The notes beneath the pieces were generated by a model. That model worked only from the letters and a program-made list of their open reading frames with translations, was not told where the DNA came from and did no database searches. Made by a program: the position numbers and the translations under genes. Below, piece after piece: positions 1-7,135 of a stretch of 7,723 nucleotides of DNA. Within the stretch, counting starts at the first letter, position 1; each line of letters opens with the position of its first letter. Source of the DNA: JANNHP01 sp031404455 (GTDB lineage Bacteria; Planctomycetota; JAJSAM01; JAJVHW01); assembly GCA_031404455.1 (NCBI GenBank), contig JANNHP010000029.1, positions 1 through 7,723 on the forward strand. The letters run 5' to 3'.

Positions 1-87
1 CCCCCGTGTCCGCCCCATTCTCGGCGGCAACCACGTCCGCGTCGATTCCACGTTGGGCGGACACGGGGGTCCGCCCCTACCGAGAGG
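1..87. repeat. REP-pair-like inverted repeat element, upstream copy (cut by window edge)
   Basis: The left arm (1-15, CCCCCGTGTCCGCCC) is cut by the window start. A 39-nt spacer (16-54) and a 33-nt right arm (55-87) follow. The right arm folds on itself: GGCGGAC-type 8-bp stem 55-62 with 69-76 around loop ACGGGG. It is the exact reverse complement of 7551-7583 in the downstream copy. The spacer aligns without gaps to 7584-7622, with 25 of 39 positions identical by eye, so both copies belong to one family in the same orientation. Two self-folding palindromes in opposite orientation around a short spacer is the REP-doublet (REPIN/BIME) layout. The peptides it encodes when misread as protein (such as ADTGVRPYR or GGHGGPPLP) are ones I recall from spurious database ORFs. 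The repeat is seen directly; the REP class is inference. Confidence 0.85.
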
Positions 88-1029
88 GTGGTATCGGCCT
101 GGCCGCGGTTCCGGCAAGGCCCAACGGCGGCAACCATCTCAGCGCTCGCAACGCTTGCCCTCGCCGGATGCGGCGAACCGATCGTCGCGTTCGGACGTCC
201 GGGGCTCGGTGACGGCGAGTTCCGCGACCCGCGAGCGATCGCCGCATCGGCGCACGGCGTCGCGGTCGTCGATCGCAGCGGACGGCTCCAGCTCTTCGAC
301 GCGGACGGCCGCTTCACCGGGAAGTTCGCCGTCGCGGGCGAGAACGTGCGCCGCGGACTGCCGTGCGGACTCACCTGGCTCGCCGACGGGAACCTCGCCG
401 TCGCCGACACGCACCAGGGCTACGTGCGCATCTACACGCCGTCGGGCGCGGCGGTGTCGCATCTCGGCGCCTTCGGCGCGGAGCCGGGGCAGTTCAACAT
501 GCCGCAGCGCGTGGCGGAACTCGCCGACGGACGACTCGCCGTCAGCGACTTCGGCACGGGGCTCTGCAACCGACTGCAACTCCTCACGCGCGACGGACGG
601 ATGCTGCTGTCGTTCGGCGGGCCGGAGCCGGAGAAGGGCGGGCTCGAACGGCCGATGGGCGTCGTCCCGCGGGACGACGGCTCGTTCGTCGTCGCCGACC
701 AGAAGCAGGGGCTCGTCCTCTTCGCGAAGGACGGCCGGTACACGGGACCGTTCGGCCCGGGCGCGAACCGCGCGGGCACTCTCCTCTACGGCCTCTGCCG
801 CGACGGCGACGGCACGTATTATGCGTCCGACATCGGGCACGACCGGCTCCTGCGCGTCGCGACGGACGGCGTCGTCACCGGCAGTTTCGGGAAGAGCGGC
901 GGCGCGCCGGGCGAGTTCCTCGAACCCTGGGACGTCGCGTGGAGCGCCGGACGGCTGTATGTTGCCGACAAGGGAAACCACCGCGTGCAGCGCATCGACC
1001 CCGCGCGCGTGAAATGGGAGGCGCCTTGA
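88..1029 (+). CDS. NHL-repeat beta-propeller lipoprotein
   Basis: Predicted secreted lipoprotein of 313 aa. The N-terminus has Arg7 and Arg9, a hydrophobic stretch and a lipobox LALAGC with Cys28 as the lipidation site. The rest is a chain of about six NHL-like blades, each with a variant of 'G.f..P.gia...dG.l.VaD...r.qvf...G': examples are PRAIAASAHGVAVVDRSGR near residue 50, LTWLADGNLAVADTHQGYVR near 95, and the last, LYVADKGNHRVQRID, near 290-305. NHL propellers usually bind proteins or ligands; no catalytic motif is visible. The start is uncertain. GTG at 88 is the first start codon in a frame open to the window edge, but it abuts the repeat element and has no properly spaced ribosome-binding site. 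The stop TGA overlaps the next gene's probable TTG start. It may be a sensor or scaffold for the transporter encoded downstream, which is inference from position. Confidence 0.85.
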   Translation: MVSAWPRFRQGPTAATISALATLALAGCGEPIVAFGRPGLGDGEFRDPRAIAASAHGVAVVDRSGRLQLFDADGRFTGKFAVAGENVRRGLPCGLTWLADGNLAVADTHQGYVRIYTPSGAAVSHLGAFGAEPGQFNMPQRVAELADGRLAVSDFGTGLCNRLQLLTRDGRMLLSFGGPEPEKGGLERPMGVVPRDDGSFVVADQKQGLVLFAKDGRYTGPFGPGANRAGTLLYGLCRDGDGTYYASDIGHDRLLRVATDGVVTGSFGKSGGAPGEFLEPWDVAWSAGRLYVADKGNHRVQRIDPARVKWEAP

Positions 1030-3137
1030 GGACGCGACTCGCCGTCGCCGCAGCCGCGGCGCTCGCCTTCCTCACCGCGCCTGCGTTCGCCGACATCGAG
1101 GCCCGCGCGGAACTGGGCTACGGTGGCCGATGGATCGTGGACGCGGCGACGCCGCTGCGCGTCGATCTCTCCAACACCGGCGCCGAGACCGTCGTCGTCG
1201 AGATCCGCGTCGCGCAGGGCGAGGCGATGGCGATGAACGACACGGTCCACCACCGGGTCGTGCAGATCGCGGCCGGCGCCGTGCGCGAAGAGGTGTTCCT
1301 CGTTCCCGGCACGCAGGCGTGGGGCGGCGGCGTCAGCGTGACGCTCGAGGTGGACCCGACCGTCCCGATCCACACACCGACGAGTTCCGCCGACCGCGGG
1401 TCGATCACGTTCGAGGTGTCCGGCCAGGCCGCCGGGTACTCCGGCGCGCAACTTCCCTATGCGACGCGCATCCTCGGCGTCGTCGGCGACACGCGCAACG
1501 CGATCGTCGCGCGCCTCGACCGCAACGAGACGCAGGACGACGGGATCGCCTCGAAGCGCCTGCGCGCTCTCGGAGTGCCCGCGGAACTGCTGCGCCTCGC
1601 ACCGCTCGGCCTCGAAGGCATCGACACGCTCGTCCTCTGCGACCCCGACGCCAGGACCGCGGCCGATCCGGCCGCGACGCAGGGCATCCTCGACTGGGTG
1701 GCGCTCGGCGGAACGCTGACCGTGTCGCTCGGCGATCACGCCGCGGAGTTCGCCGCGTCGTCGCTCGCCGCCGCGATGCCCGCCACGTGGACCGGATCGG
1801 CGCGGACGGATTACGCGGCGCTCCTCGCGGATCTCGGCGCGACGCGCCCCGACGACGCGATCGAGGGGCCGTGGATCGAACTGCGACCGAACGCGTCGGC
1901 CGAGAAACGCGATCCCGGCACGCACGACGGTTCGCCGATCCGCGCCACGCGCCCCCTCGGGATGGGCCGCATCGTGCTCCTCCCCTTCGACCTGCGCACC
2001 ACGGTCGCGCACCCGGCGCTCGAGTGGAAGGACGTCGAAACCATCCTCGCGCCGATCGCGCCCCCCGCGCCGCGAACCGTGGACCCGAGCCTGAACCAGT
2101 TCAACGGCGCCGACTTCGCCGGCGCGATCGCGCGGACGCTGCAGTCTGGTGCGTTCGAGGCGCCGCCCTTGCCGCTCGTCATCCTCGGGATCATCCTCTA
2201 CGTGGTCGTCGTCGGACCGCTCGACTGGTTCGTGCTGAAGAAGCTGAAGAAGGAACGCCTCACGACGCTGACGTTCCTCGGCTCCGTCCTCACGTTCACG
2301 CTCCTCTTCTACGGTGCCTCGCTGCTGCTCTTCTCGTCGGACGCCCGGGTGAGCCGGATCGTCGTCGTCGACCTCGCCGACGCGGGCGGCGGGCGCCAGG
2401 CGATGCGCTACCTCGACATCGCGGGCTTCTACTCGCCGACGGGCTCGGACCAGGAGGTCACGTACTCCGGCTCCGCCGTCGTCCTCTCTCCGGGTCTCCC
2501 GGGCGCTGGGATGGGCGGCGACGTCGGCTCTCCGATGCCGGTGCGCGTGATGAGCAGCGATCCGCTCCACCCGAAAGCCCTCGTCCAGCTCGCGTTCCGG
2601 TCGCAGCGCGTGATCCGCGTCGCGGTCGCCGGGACCCTCGGCCCGACGATCGACGTCGAGTGGTTCGACGACGGGAAGACGCGCGGCGTGCGCGCGACGA
2701 ACGGGCTGCCGGTCGACCTCGACGACGTCGCCGTCTACACGAGCGACGAGTTCGCGTACGAGCTCGGCCCCGTCAAGGCGGGCGCGATGTCGCGGGACGG
2801 ACGCTTCGAGACCGTCTCGCGCAAGCGGATGCGCGAATCGACGGAGTTCCAGACGTACCAGAGCTGGGGCCGCGTCGACGTCGCCGACCGCGCGTCGGTC
2901 CAGAAGCTCCTCGAGGCGATGACGATCGGTCACTGGTCGAACGTCGCGCAGGACGCGCGTCCCTCGGGAGACCCCGCGGCGTCGCTCCGCAAGGCGGGCG
3001 TCACGCGCGACTCGGCGTTCGGGCGCGGCCGCGCGCTCGTCGTGGCGCACGCGTCGAAGTTCCCCGGGAAGCTCTCCGGCGACACGACCGAGGGCGACAC
3101 GTACGTGGTGCTGCGCAAGGAGGTCGAGACCAGATGA
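1026..3137 (+). CDS. Exported membrane protein with GATase-like region, partner of ABC transporter
   Basis: About 703 aa, extracytoplasmic with a central membrane anchor. TTG at 1026 is preferred over ATG at 1014: it overlaps the previous stop (TTGA), has GGGAGG at 1016-1021 upstream, and gives a clean signal peptide (RTR, hydrophobic Ala-rich core, cleavage after APAFA). A beta-rich N-terminal part (about 22-150) has a 'RVDLSNTGAETVVVEIRV' segment typical of CARDB/Ig-like domains. A GATase-like alpha/beta part follows with IDTLVLCDPD (199-208) and ILDWVALGGTLTVS (about 221-234). Two helices follow (about 384-404 and 415-436), joined by the basic loop KKLKKERL and containing VVGPLDWFVLKK. The C-terminal 265 residues should be extracytoplasmic. 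The 'vGPlDyfvLkrl' helix pattern occurs in large uncharacterised proteins next to ABC-2 transporters, and the layout loosely recalls GldG. The stop overlaps the ATPase start (ATGA), so coupling is likely. Exact function unknown. Confidence 0.82.
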   Translation: MRTRLAVAAAAALAFLTAPAFADIEARAELGYGGRWIVDAATPLRVDLSNTGAETVVVEIRVAQGEAMAMNDTVHHRVVQIAAGAVREEVFLVPGTQAWGGGVSVTLEVDPTVPIHTPTSSADRGSITFEVSGQAAGYSGAQLPYATRILGVVGDTRNAIVARLDRNETQDDGIASKRLRALGVPAELLRLAPLGLEGIDTLVLCDPDARTAADPAATQGILDWVALGGTLTVSLGDHAAEFAASSLAAAMPATWTGSARTDYAALLADLGATRPDDAIEGPWIELRPNASAEKRDPGTHDGSPIRATRPLGMGRIVLLPFDLRTTVAHPALEWKDVETILAPIAPPAPRTVDPSLNQFNGADFAGAIARTLQSGAFEAPPLPLVILGIILYVVVVGPLDWFVLKKLKKERLTTLTFLGSVLTFTLLFYGASLLLFSSDARVSRIVVVDLADAGGGRQAMRYLDIAGFYSPTGSDQEVTYSGSAVVLSPGLPGAGMGGDVGSPMPVRVMSSDPLHPKALVQLAFRSQRVIRVAVAGTLGPTIDVEWFDDGKTRGVRATNGLPVDLDDVAVYTSDEFAYELGPVKAGAMSRDGRFETVSRKRMRESTEFQTYQSWGRVDVADRASVQKLLEAMTIGHWSNVAQDARPSGDPAASLRKAGVTRDSAFGRGRALVVAHASKFPGKLSGDTTEGDTYVVLRKEVETR
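3117..3124 (+). promoter_or_regulatory. Strong Shine-Dalgarno site for the ABC ATPase
   Basis: AAGGAGGT lies inside the end of the preceding gene, 9 nt before the ATG at 3134. It fixes that ATG as the start of the ATPase and explains how the overlapping gene is translated efficiently. Confidence 0.8.
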
Positions 3138-4096
3138 GCGAAGCCGTCGTCACGAAGGGGCTCACGAAGGTCTACCGGGGCACGGTCGCGCTCGCCGACC
3201 TCGACCTGACGATCCAGGCGGGCGACGCGTTCGGGTTCATCGGCCCGAACGGCGCCGGGAAGTCCACGACGATCCGCATCCTCTCGACGCTCATCCGCCC
3301 GAGCGGCGGCACGGCCATGGTGTTCGGCCACAACGTCGTGCGCGACCCGGACTCCGTGAAGCCGCTGATCGGCTACATGCCCGACGTGCTGGGCATCTAC
3401 GACGACATGCTCGTCGGCGAGTACCTGGAGTTCTTCGCCGCGGCGTACCGAATCCGCGGCGACGCGCGGCGCAGGAAGATCGACGAGGTTCTCGAACTGA
3501 CGGATCTCGTCCTGAAGCGGCACGAGCCCGTGAAGGGACTCTCGCGCGGCATGGGACAGCGGCTCGGACTCGCGCGCTGCCTGCTGCACGATCCGCAACT
3601 GCTCCTGCTCGACGAACCCGCCGCGGGCCTCGATCCCCGGGCGCGCATCGAGTTCAAGGAGCTCGTCTCCGAACTCCGCCGCATGGGCAAGACGCTCATC
3701 ATCTCGAGCCACATCCTTTCGGAGATCGGCGAGATGTGCAACACGATCGGGATCATCGAGCAGGGCAAGCTCCTCTACGCGGGACCGATCGAGGAGGCGC
3801 GGCGCCGACTCGGCGACCAGCAGGGTCGCGTGATCCGCATCCGCGTCGTCGAGGAGGGCGAGGACGGGCGCTCCACGACGGCACTCCTCGACCGTTTCCG
3901 CGGGCACCCCGACGTCACCGCGCTGAAGCCGGGCCTCCCCGGCGAGATCTTCGTGCGGCTCGCGGAAGGCGTGACCGATCCGTCGTTCCTCGCTGCCGAG
4001 GTGCTGCGCTCAGGGCTGAAGCTCGTCCACTTCTCGGAAGACGAAGTGAGCCTCGAGGAGATCTTCCTTCACGTGACGAAGGGGAAGGTGGCGTGA
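3134..4096 (+). CDS. ABC-2 type transporter ATP-binding protein
   Basis: Cytoplasmic ATPase subunit, 320 aa, which should power the permease encoded next. All main motifs are present: Walker A GPNGAGKST at 37-45, signature LSRGMGQ at 136-142, Walker B LLLLDEP with Asp160-Glu161, D-loop AGLDP at 164-168, and switch His193 in ISSHILSE. The Q-loop position reads IGYMPDVLGIYDDM, with Asp84 where many ABC proteins have Gln. The Walker A, 'RGMGQRLGLAR' and 'DEPAAGLDP' forms fit the CcmA/NatA/GldA class of ABC-2 exporters. The C-terminal part (about 220-320) is a typical accessory domain ending with VSLEEIFLHVTKGK, which matches the usual 'LEEvFl.lt' ending of this class. ATG 3134 overlaps the previous stop and has a strong ribosome-binding site; the stop overlaps the next start (GTGA). 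The substrate is not readable from the sequence. Confidence 0.95.
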   Translation: MSEAVVTKGLTKVYRGTVALADLDLTIQAGDAFGFIGPNGAGKSTTIRILSTLIRPSGGTAMVFGHNVVRDPDSVKPLIGYMPDVLGIYDDMLVGEYLEFFAAAYRIRGDARRRKIDEVLELTDLVLKRHEPVKGLSRGMGQRLGLARCLLHDPQLLLLDEPAAGLDPRARIEFKELVSELRRMGKTLIISSHILSEIGEMCNTIGIIEQGKLLYAGPIEEARRRLGDQQGRVIRIRVVEEGEDGRSTTALLDRFRGHPDVTALKPGLPGEIFVRLAEGVTDPSFLAAEVLRSGLKLVHFSEDEVSLEEIFLHVTKGKVA

Positions 4097-5766
4097 GCAC
4101 GAGCGCGCTCTCGCTCCAGCGCGTCCGCATCTCGCAGAAGCTCGCAGGCTTCCGCGCCGTGTTCGAGCGCGACTTCCTCGTCTTCACCTCGCGGCCGCGC
4201 TTCCTCGTGCTCCGCACGCTCGTCGTCCTGCTCCCGACGGTCGTGCTCATCGCGATGCTCCTGTCGCAGTCGTCGTGGTACGTCTCGGGTTCGTCCCGGA
4301 CCGGGCAGGCGGTGTACGCGGTCACGCTGGCGATGGTCCCGGCCCTCGTGATGCTGCTCGCGCCGATCCTCGCGGCGTCGTGCATCGCGTCGGAGCGCGC
4401 GATGCACACGCTGCAGATCGTCCTCGCGTCGCCGGTTTCGCCGGTCGCGTTCGTCGCGGCGAAGTTCTTCTCCCGCCTCTGCGTCGTGCTCGTGCTGGTC
4501 ACGTCCACGCTGCCGCTCTCCGGCATCTGCTTCCTCTACGGCGGCGTCAGCGGGACGCTCTTCCTCCAGACGGTCGCCTTCACGGCGGGCATGGCCGTGC
4601 TCGGCACCGCGGCCGGGATCGTCGCGTCGTCGTGGTCGCGAACGGTCGCCGCGGCGGCGATGTGGTCGTACTTCCTCGCCATCGCGCTGCCCTTCCTGCA
4701 CTTCGTCATCGCGGTGGCGGTCCTCTCGAATCGCGGGATGCGCGGCTTCCCGACCGACGAGTACCTGATCGGCGCCAACCCGTTCGTCACCTGGGGCAAG
4801 CTCGGCATCGCCACCGGGACCGGCATGGCGTGGACGAACCCCGGGTTCGCCTTCCTCGGCTGGACGTGCGCGTTCGGCGCCGCCGCCGTCGCGTTCGCGG
4901 GATGGCGCGTGAGCCGCGAGGCGGCGCACGAGGTCGCGGTGAAGGGCGGAGAGCGTGAAGCCGCCGCGATCCGTTACGAGAACCCCGTCCTCGACCGTTC
5001 GCTGCGCGGGACGATCCTCCACCGTCCGAAGTGGTCCGCGTGGCTCCGCGTCGGGTTCGTGGTGCTCGTGCACGGCGTGACGCTCGTCATCGCCATCGTC
5101 AACCGCGACGCCGACGAATCCTGGCCGTACGTCACCAGCCTCTGCATCGTCACGTTCGTCATCGCCCTCGGCGCGATGTCGAGCGCCGCGCAGACCCTCG
5201 CGGGAGAGCGGGAGACCGGCGCCCTCGACATGCTCCTCGCCACGCCGCTCACCACGGCGGAGGTGATCCGCGGCAAGTTCGGCGCGGTGGTCCTCGGCGC
5301 GGCGCCGCTCCTCGGGATGTCGCTGCTCTACGGTCTGCTCGCGTCGGCGGTCACGGAACTCGCTGCCGTCACGGTGATCGCGTGGTTCGTCAGCGCGTGC
5401 GCGGTGACGCTCTTCTTCGCGGCCGTCGGACTCTGGTGCTCCTCGGCTGCGTCGACGGCGGGCCGCGCCGTGCTGCGGTCGTACGCGTTCCTCGTCGGCG
5501 GTTCGGTCATCCACGCCGTCGGCGCGTCGATCGCGATGATCGCAGCGTCGGGAGGTTCGAAGGACTTCCTCGCCTACGTCTGGGGGCCGTCGCCCTTCTG
5601 GGTCGGCATCGTCGGCGTGGCCGTTTCGACGAAGAAGAGCTGGGGCTCGGACGAGGAGCACCTGTTCGTCTCGTGGATCCTCTTCGTCGCGGTGTACCTG
5701 TTCGTCTCCTGGACACTCGTTGCGCTGACGGTCGCCCGGCTGGAAGGGCGGAACGAAGTTCGCTGA
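4093..5766 (+). CDS. Double-module ABC-2 transporter permease
   Basis: Integral membrane subunit of 557 aa that should pair with the ATPase encoded upstream. It contains two ABC-2 modules in tandem. Each carries the family's cytoplasmic motif just after a helix: ASERAMHTLQIVLASPVSPV near residues 99-118 (Glu101) and AGERETGALDMLLATPLTTA near 370-389 (Glu372), 271 residues apart. The first half has about six helices (roughly 38-57, 73-98, 123-148, 154-178, 188-212, 251-271); the second starts with WLRVGFVVLVHGVTLVIAIV at about 317-336 and ends with a helix near 523-548. A cytoplasmic linker with many charged residues (about 275-315) joins them. Single-module relatives are about 250-300 aa and pair as dimers, so this chain may supply a whole channel. 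The GTG start at 4093 overlaps the ATPase stop, with AAGGGG at 4079-4084 as ribosome-binding site. Confidence 0.92.
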   Translation: MSTSALSLQRVRISQKLAGFRAVFERDFLVFTSRPRFLVLRTLVVLLPTVVLIAMLLSQSSWYVSGSSRTGQAVYAVTLAMVPALVMLLAPILAASCIASERAMHTLQIVLASPVSPVAFVAAKFFSRLCVVLVLVTSTLPLSGICFLYGGVSGTLFLQTVAFTAGMAVLGTAAGIVASSWSRTVAAAAMWSYFLAIALPFLHFVIAVAVLSNRGMRGFPTDEYLIGANPFVTWGKLGIATGTGMAWTNPGFAFLGWTCAFGAAAVAFAGWRVSREAAHEVAVKGGEREAAAIRYENPVLDRSLRGTILHRPKWSAWLRVGFVVLVHGVTLVIAIVNRDADESWPYVTSLCIVTFVIALGAMSSAAQTLAGERETGALDMLLATPLTTAEVIRGKFGAVVLGAAPLLGMSLLYGLLASAVTELAAVTVIAWFVSACAVTLFFAAVGLWCSSAASTAGRAVLRSYAFLVGGSVIHAVGASIAMIAASGGSKDFLAYVWGPSPFWVGIVGVAVSTKKSWGSDEEHLFVSWILFVAVYLFVSWTLVALTVARLEGRNEVR

Positions 5767-5821
5767 GAAGCGTCCAAGACGGTGCGGACGGCCGATGTAG
5801 AGTCAGGAGACGGAGAACTGG
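5767..5821 (+). promoter_or_regulatory. 55-nt intergenic gap with ribosome-binding site for the coiled-coil gene
   Basis: The only real spacer inside the operon. Two GGAG boxes (5806-5809 and 5812-5815) precede ATG 5822; the second sits 6 nt upstream and supports that start. No convincing -35/-10 promoter or terminator hairpin is visible, so read-through from the permease gene is likely. Confidence 0.55.
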
Positions 5822-7135
5822 ATGTCCACCACGAGAAGACTGATCGCCCGGGTCCGCACGCGGATGACGCTCGTCGCCGCGGTCGAGGACCTCGAGCTCG
5901 GCCTGGCCTGGGGCGCCGGCGCAGCTCTGCTCTGGCTCGGCGCGACGCGCATGGGTTCAATCGCCGCGGATCCCTGGTGGGCCGCGACCGCCGGCGCCGC
6001 AGTCGCGGTCGGGTTCCCGCTCGCCGGCGCGCTCCTCGGCCGGAAAGACGAGCGCCGCGTCGCCGCGGCGGCCGACGAGCGCCTCGGCCTCTGCGAGCGG
6101 CTCTCCACGTCGCTCTGGATCCAGCGGTCGCACCCCGGCGAGGCCGCGACGTTCGCGCCGCTCGTCGTCGCCGACGCCGAAGCCGCCGCTGCGCGGATCG
6201 GCGGCGCCGAGCTCGGTCGCGCGTTCCGGCCGCGGCTCCGGCGCCGCCCGCTCGTCGTGTCGGGCGTGCTCGCCGCCGCGAGCCTCGCGCTGCTCTTCGT
6301 CGGTCCCTCGGCCGAGGCCGTCGTGGAGACCGAGGCCGAGCGCGTCGTTCGTCTCGCCGACGCCGACCGCATCGCCGAGGTGACGAGGAAGCTCCGCGAA
6401 GAGGCGAAGCGCGTGGGCGAGGAAGCCGCGAAGAAGGACGAGGGCGAGCTCGCGAAGCTGACCGCGGAGATCCGGCAGAAGCTCGAGCCGATGACCCGGT
6501 CGCCCACGCCCGCCCGCGAGGACGCCATGCGGCAGCTCAACGCGCTCGCCGACCTCGCCCGCGAGCAGGCGCGGCGCGCCGCCGGCATGAAGGAGCCCGT
6601 CGATGCGCAGGAGGCGACGAAGGCGGACAAGGCCCTCGAGGAACTGCTCGAGAGTTTCCACGCCGCCGGACTCGAGACTCTTCAGAAGGATCTCCGCGAT
6701 CTCGAGAAGCGCCTCGCCGACGCGAAGGAGAAGGGCGAGAAAGGTCCGAACTCCGAGGACATCCGCGACATGGCGAACCGTCTCGACGCGCTGCGCAAGG
6801 CGATGGACCGCGCCGAGAACGACGCGGGCAGCGCGGACATCCTCAGGAAACTGCGCTCCATCGGCAACGAGGAGCTCCTCGCGAAGATCGCCGAGCGGAT
6901 GCGCCAGATCGCGGCGCGGCTCGACCGCGGCGAGGACTACTCGGATCTCCAGGATGGCGAAGGCGAAGGCGAGGAGTCCGAGCTCTCGGAGATGTCCGAG
7001 AAGGAACTGCAGGAACTCCTGAAGCAGCTCGACGAGCTCGCGGGCATGGAGGATCTGGAGAAGCTCCTTCGCGAGGCCGGCGGAGAACTGCGCGGCGGGC
7101 GCAAGCTGAAGCTCGGCGGATCGGGCGGGACTTGA
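5822..7135 (+). CDS. Membrane-anchored coiled-coil protein (DUF4175-like), first segment up to in-frame TGA
   Basis: 437 aa to the first TGA, but the same frame continues to 7510 (562 codons in all). Three hydrophobic segments lie near 26-42, 52-72 and 144-161. Between the last two is ADERLGLCERLSTSLWI (about 84-100), resembling the 'D..LgL.dRlsTAl' motif of DUF4175-type and related membrane coiled-coil proteins. From about 165 to 435 it is nearly all charged helix with heptad-like Leu/Ala spacing, hence a long coiled coil. An acidic patch (DGEGEGEESELSEMSEKE) lies near 378-395. The end turns Gly-rich (GGRKLKLGGSGGT) just before the TGA. Relatives I recall sit near ABC-2, MoxR and DUF58 genes, but their role is not settled. 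ATG 5822 has GGAG 6 nt upstream. The abrupt end inside a low-complexity linker suggests this is not the natural C-terminus. Confidence 0.8.
   Translation: MSTTRRLIARVRTRMTLVAAVEDLELGLAWGAGAALLWLGATRMGSIAADPWWAATAGAAVAVGFPLAGALLGRKDERRVAAAADERLGLCERLSTSLWIQRSHPGEAATFAPLVVADAEAAAARIGGAELGRAFRPRLRRRPLVVSGVLAAASLALLFVGPSAEAVVETEAERVVRLADADRIAEVTRKLREEAKRVGEEAAKKDEGELAKLTAEIRQKLEPMTRSPTPAREDAMRQLNALADLAREQARRAAGMKEPVDAQEATKADKALEELLESFHAAGLETLQKDLRDLEKRLADAKEKGEKGPNSEDIRDMANRLDALRKAMDRAENDAGSADILRKLRSIGNEELLAKIAERMRQIAARLDRGEDYSDLQDGEGEGEESELSEMSEKELQELLKQLDELAGMEDLEKLLREAGGELRGGRKLKLGGSGGT

Noticed and set aside
22..136. 12-nt direct repeat CGGCGGCAACCA at 22-33 and 125-136 as a target-site duplication
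   Set aside because: One copy lies inside the repeat spacer, not at its border, and the motif is simple GC-rich sequence likely to recur by chance.
819..3050. 743-codon open frame on the minus strand opposite the GATase-like protein gene
   Set aside because: Arg/Asp/Glu/Ala-rich translation without domains, typical of the antisense of high-GC3 genes. The plus strand has a signal peptide, helices and coupled starts.
4069..5661. 530-codon minus-strand frame opposite the permease
   Set aside because: Low-complexity, highly charged shadow of a clear membrane protein gene on the other strand.
7133..7135. TGA read as Trp or Gly through an alternative genetic code
   Set aside because: All genes in the window end in TGA at sensible positions, including the overlapping junctions, and the GC content is high. 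A global reassignment would remove these stops.
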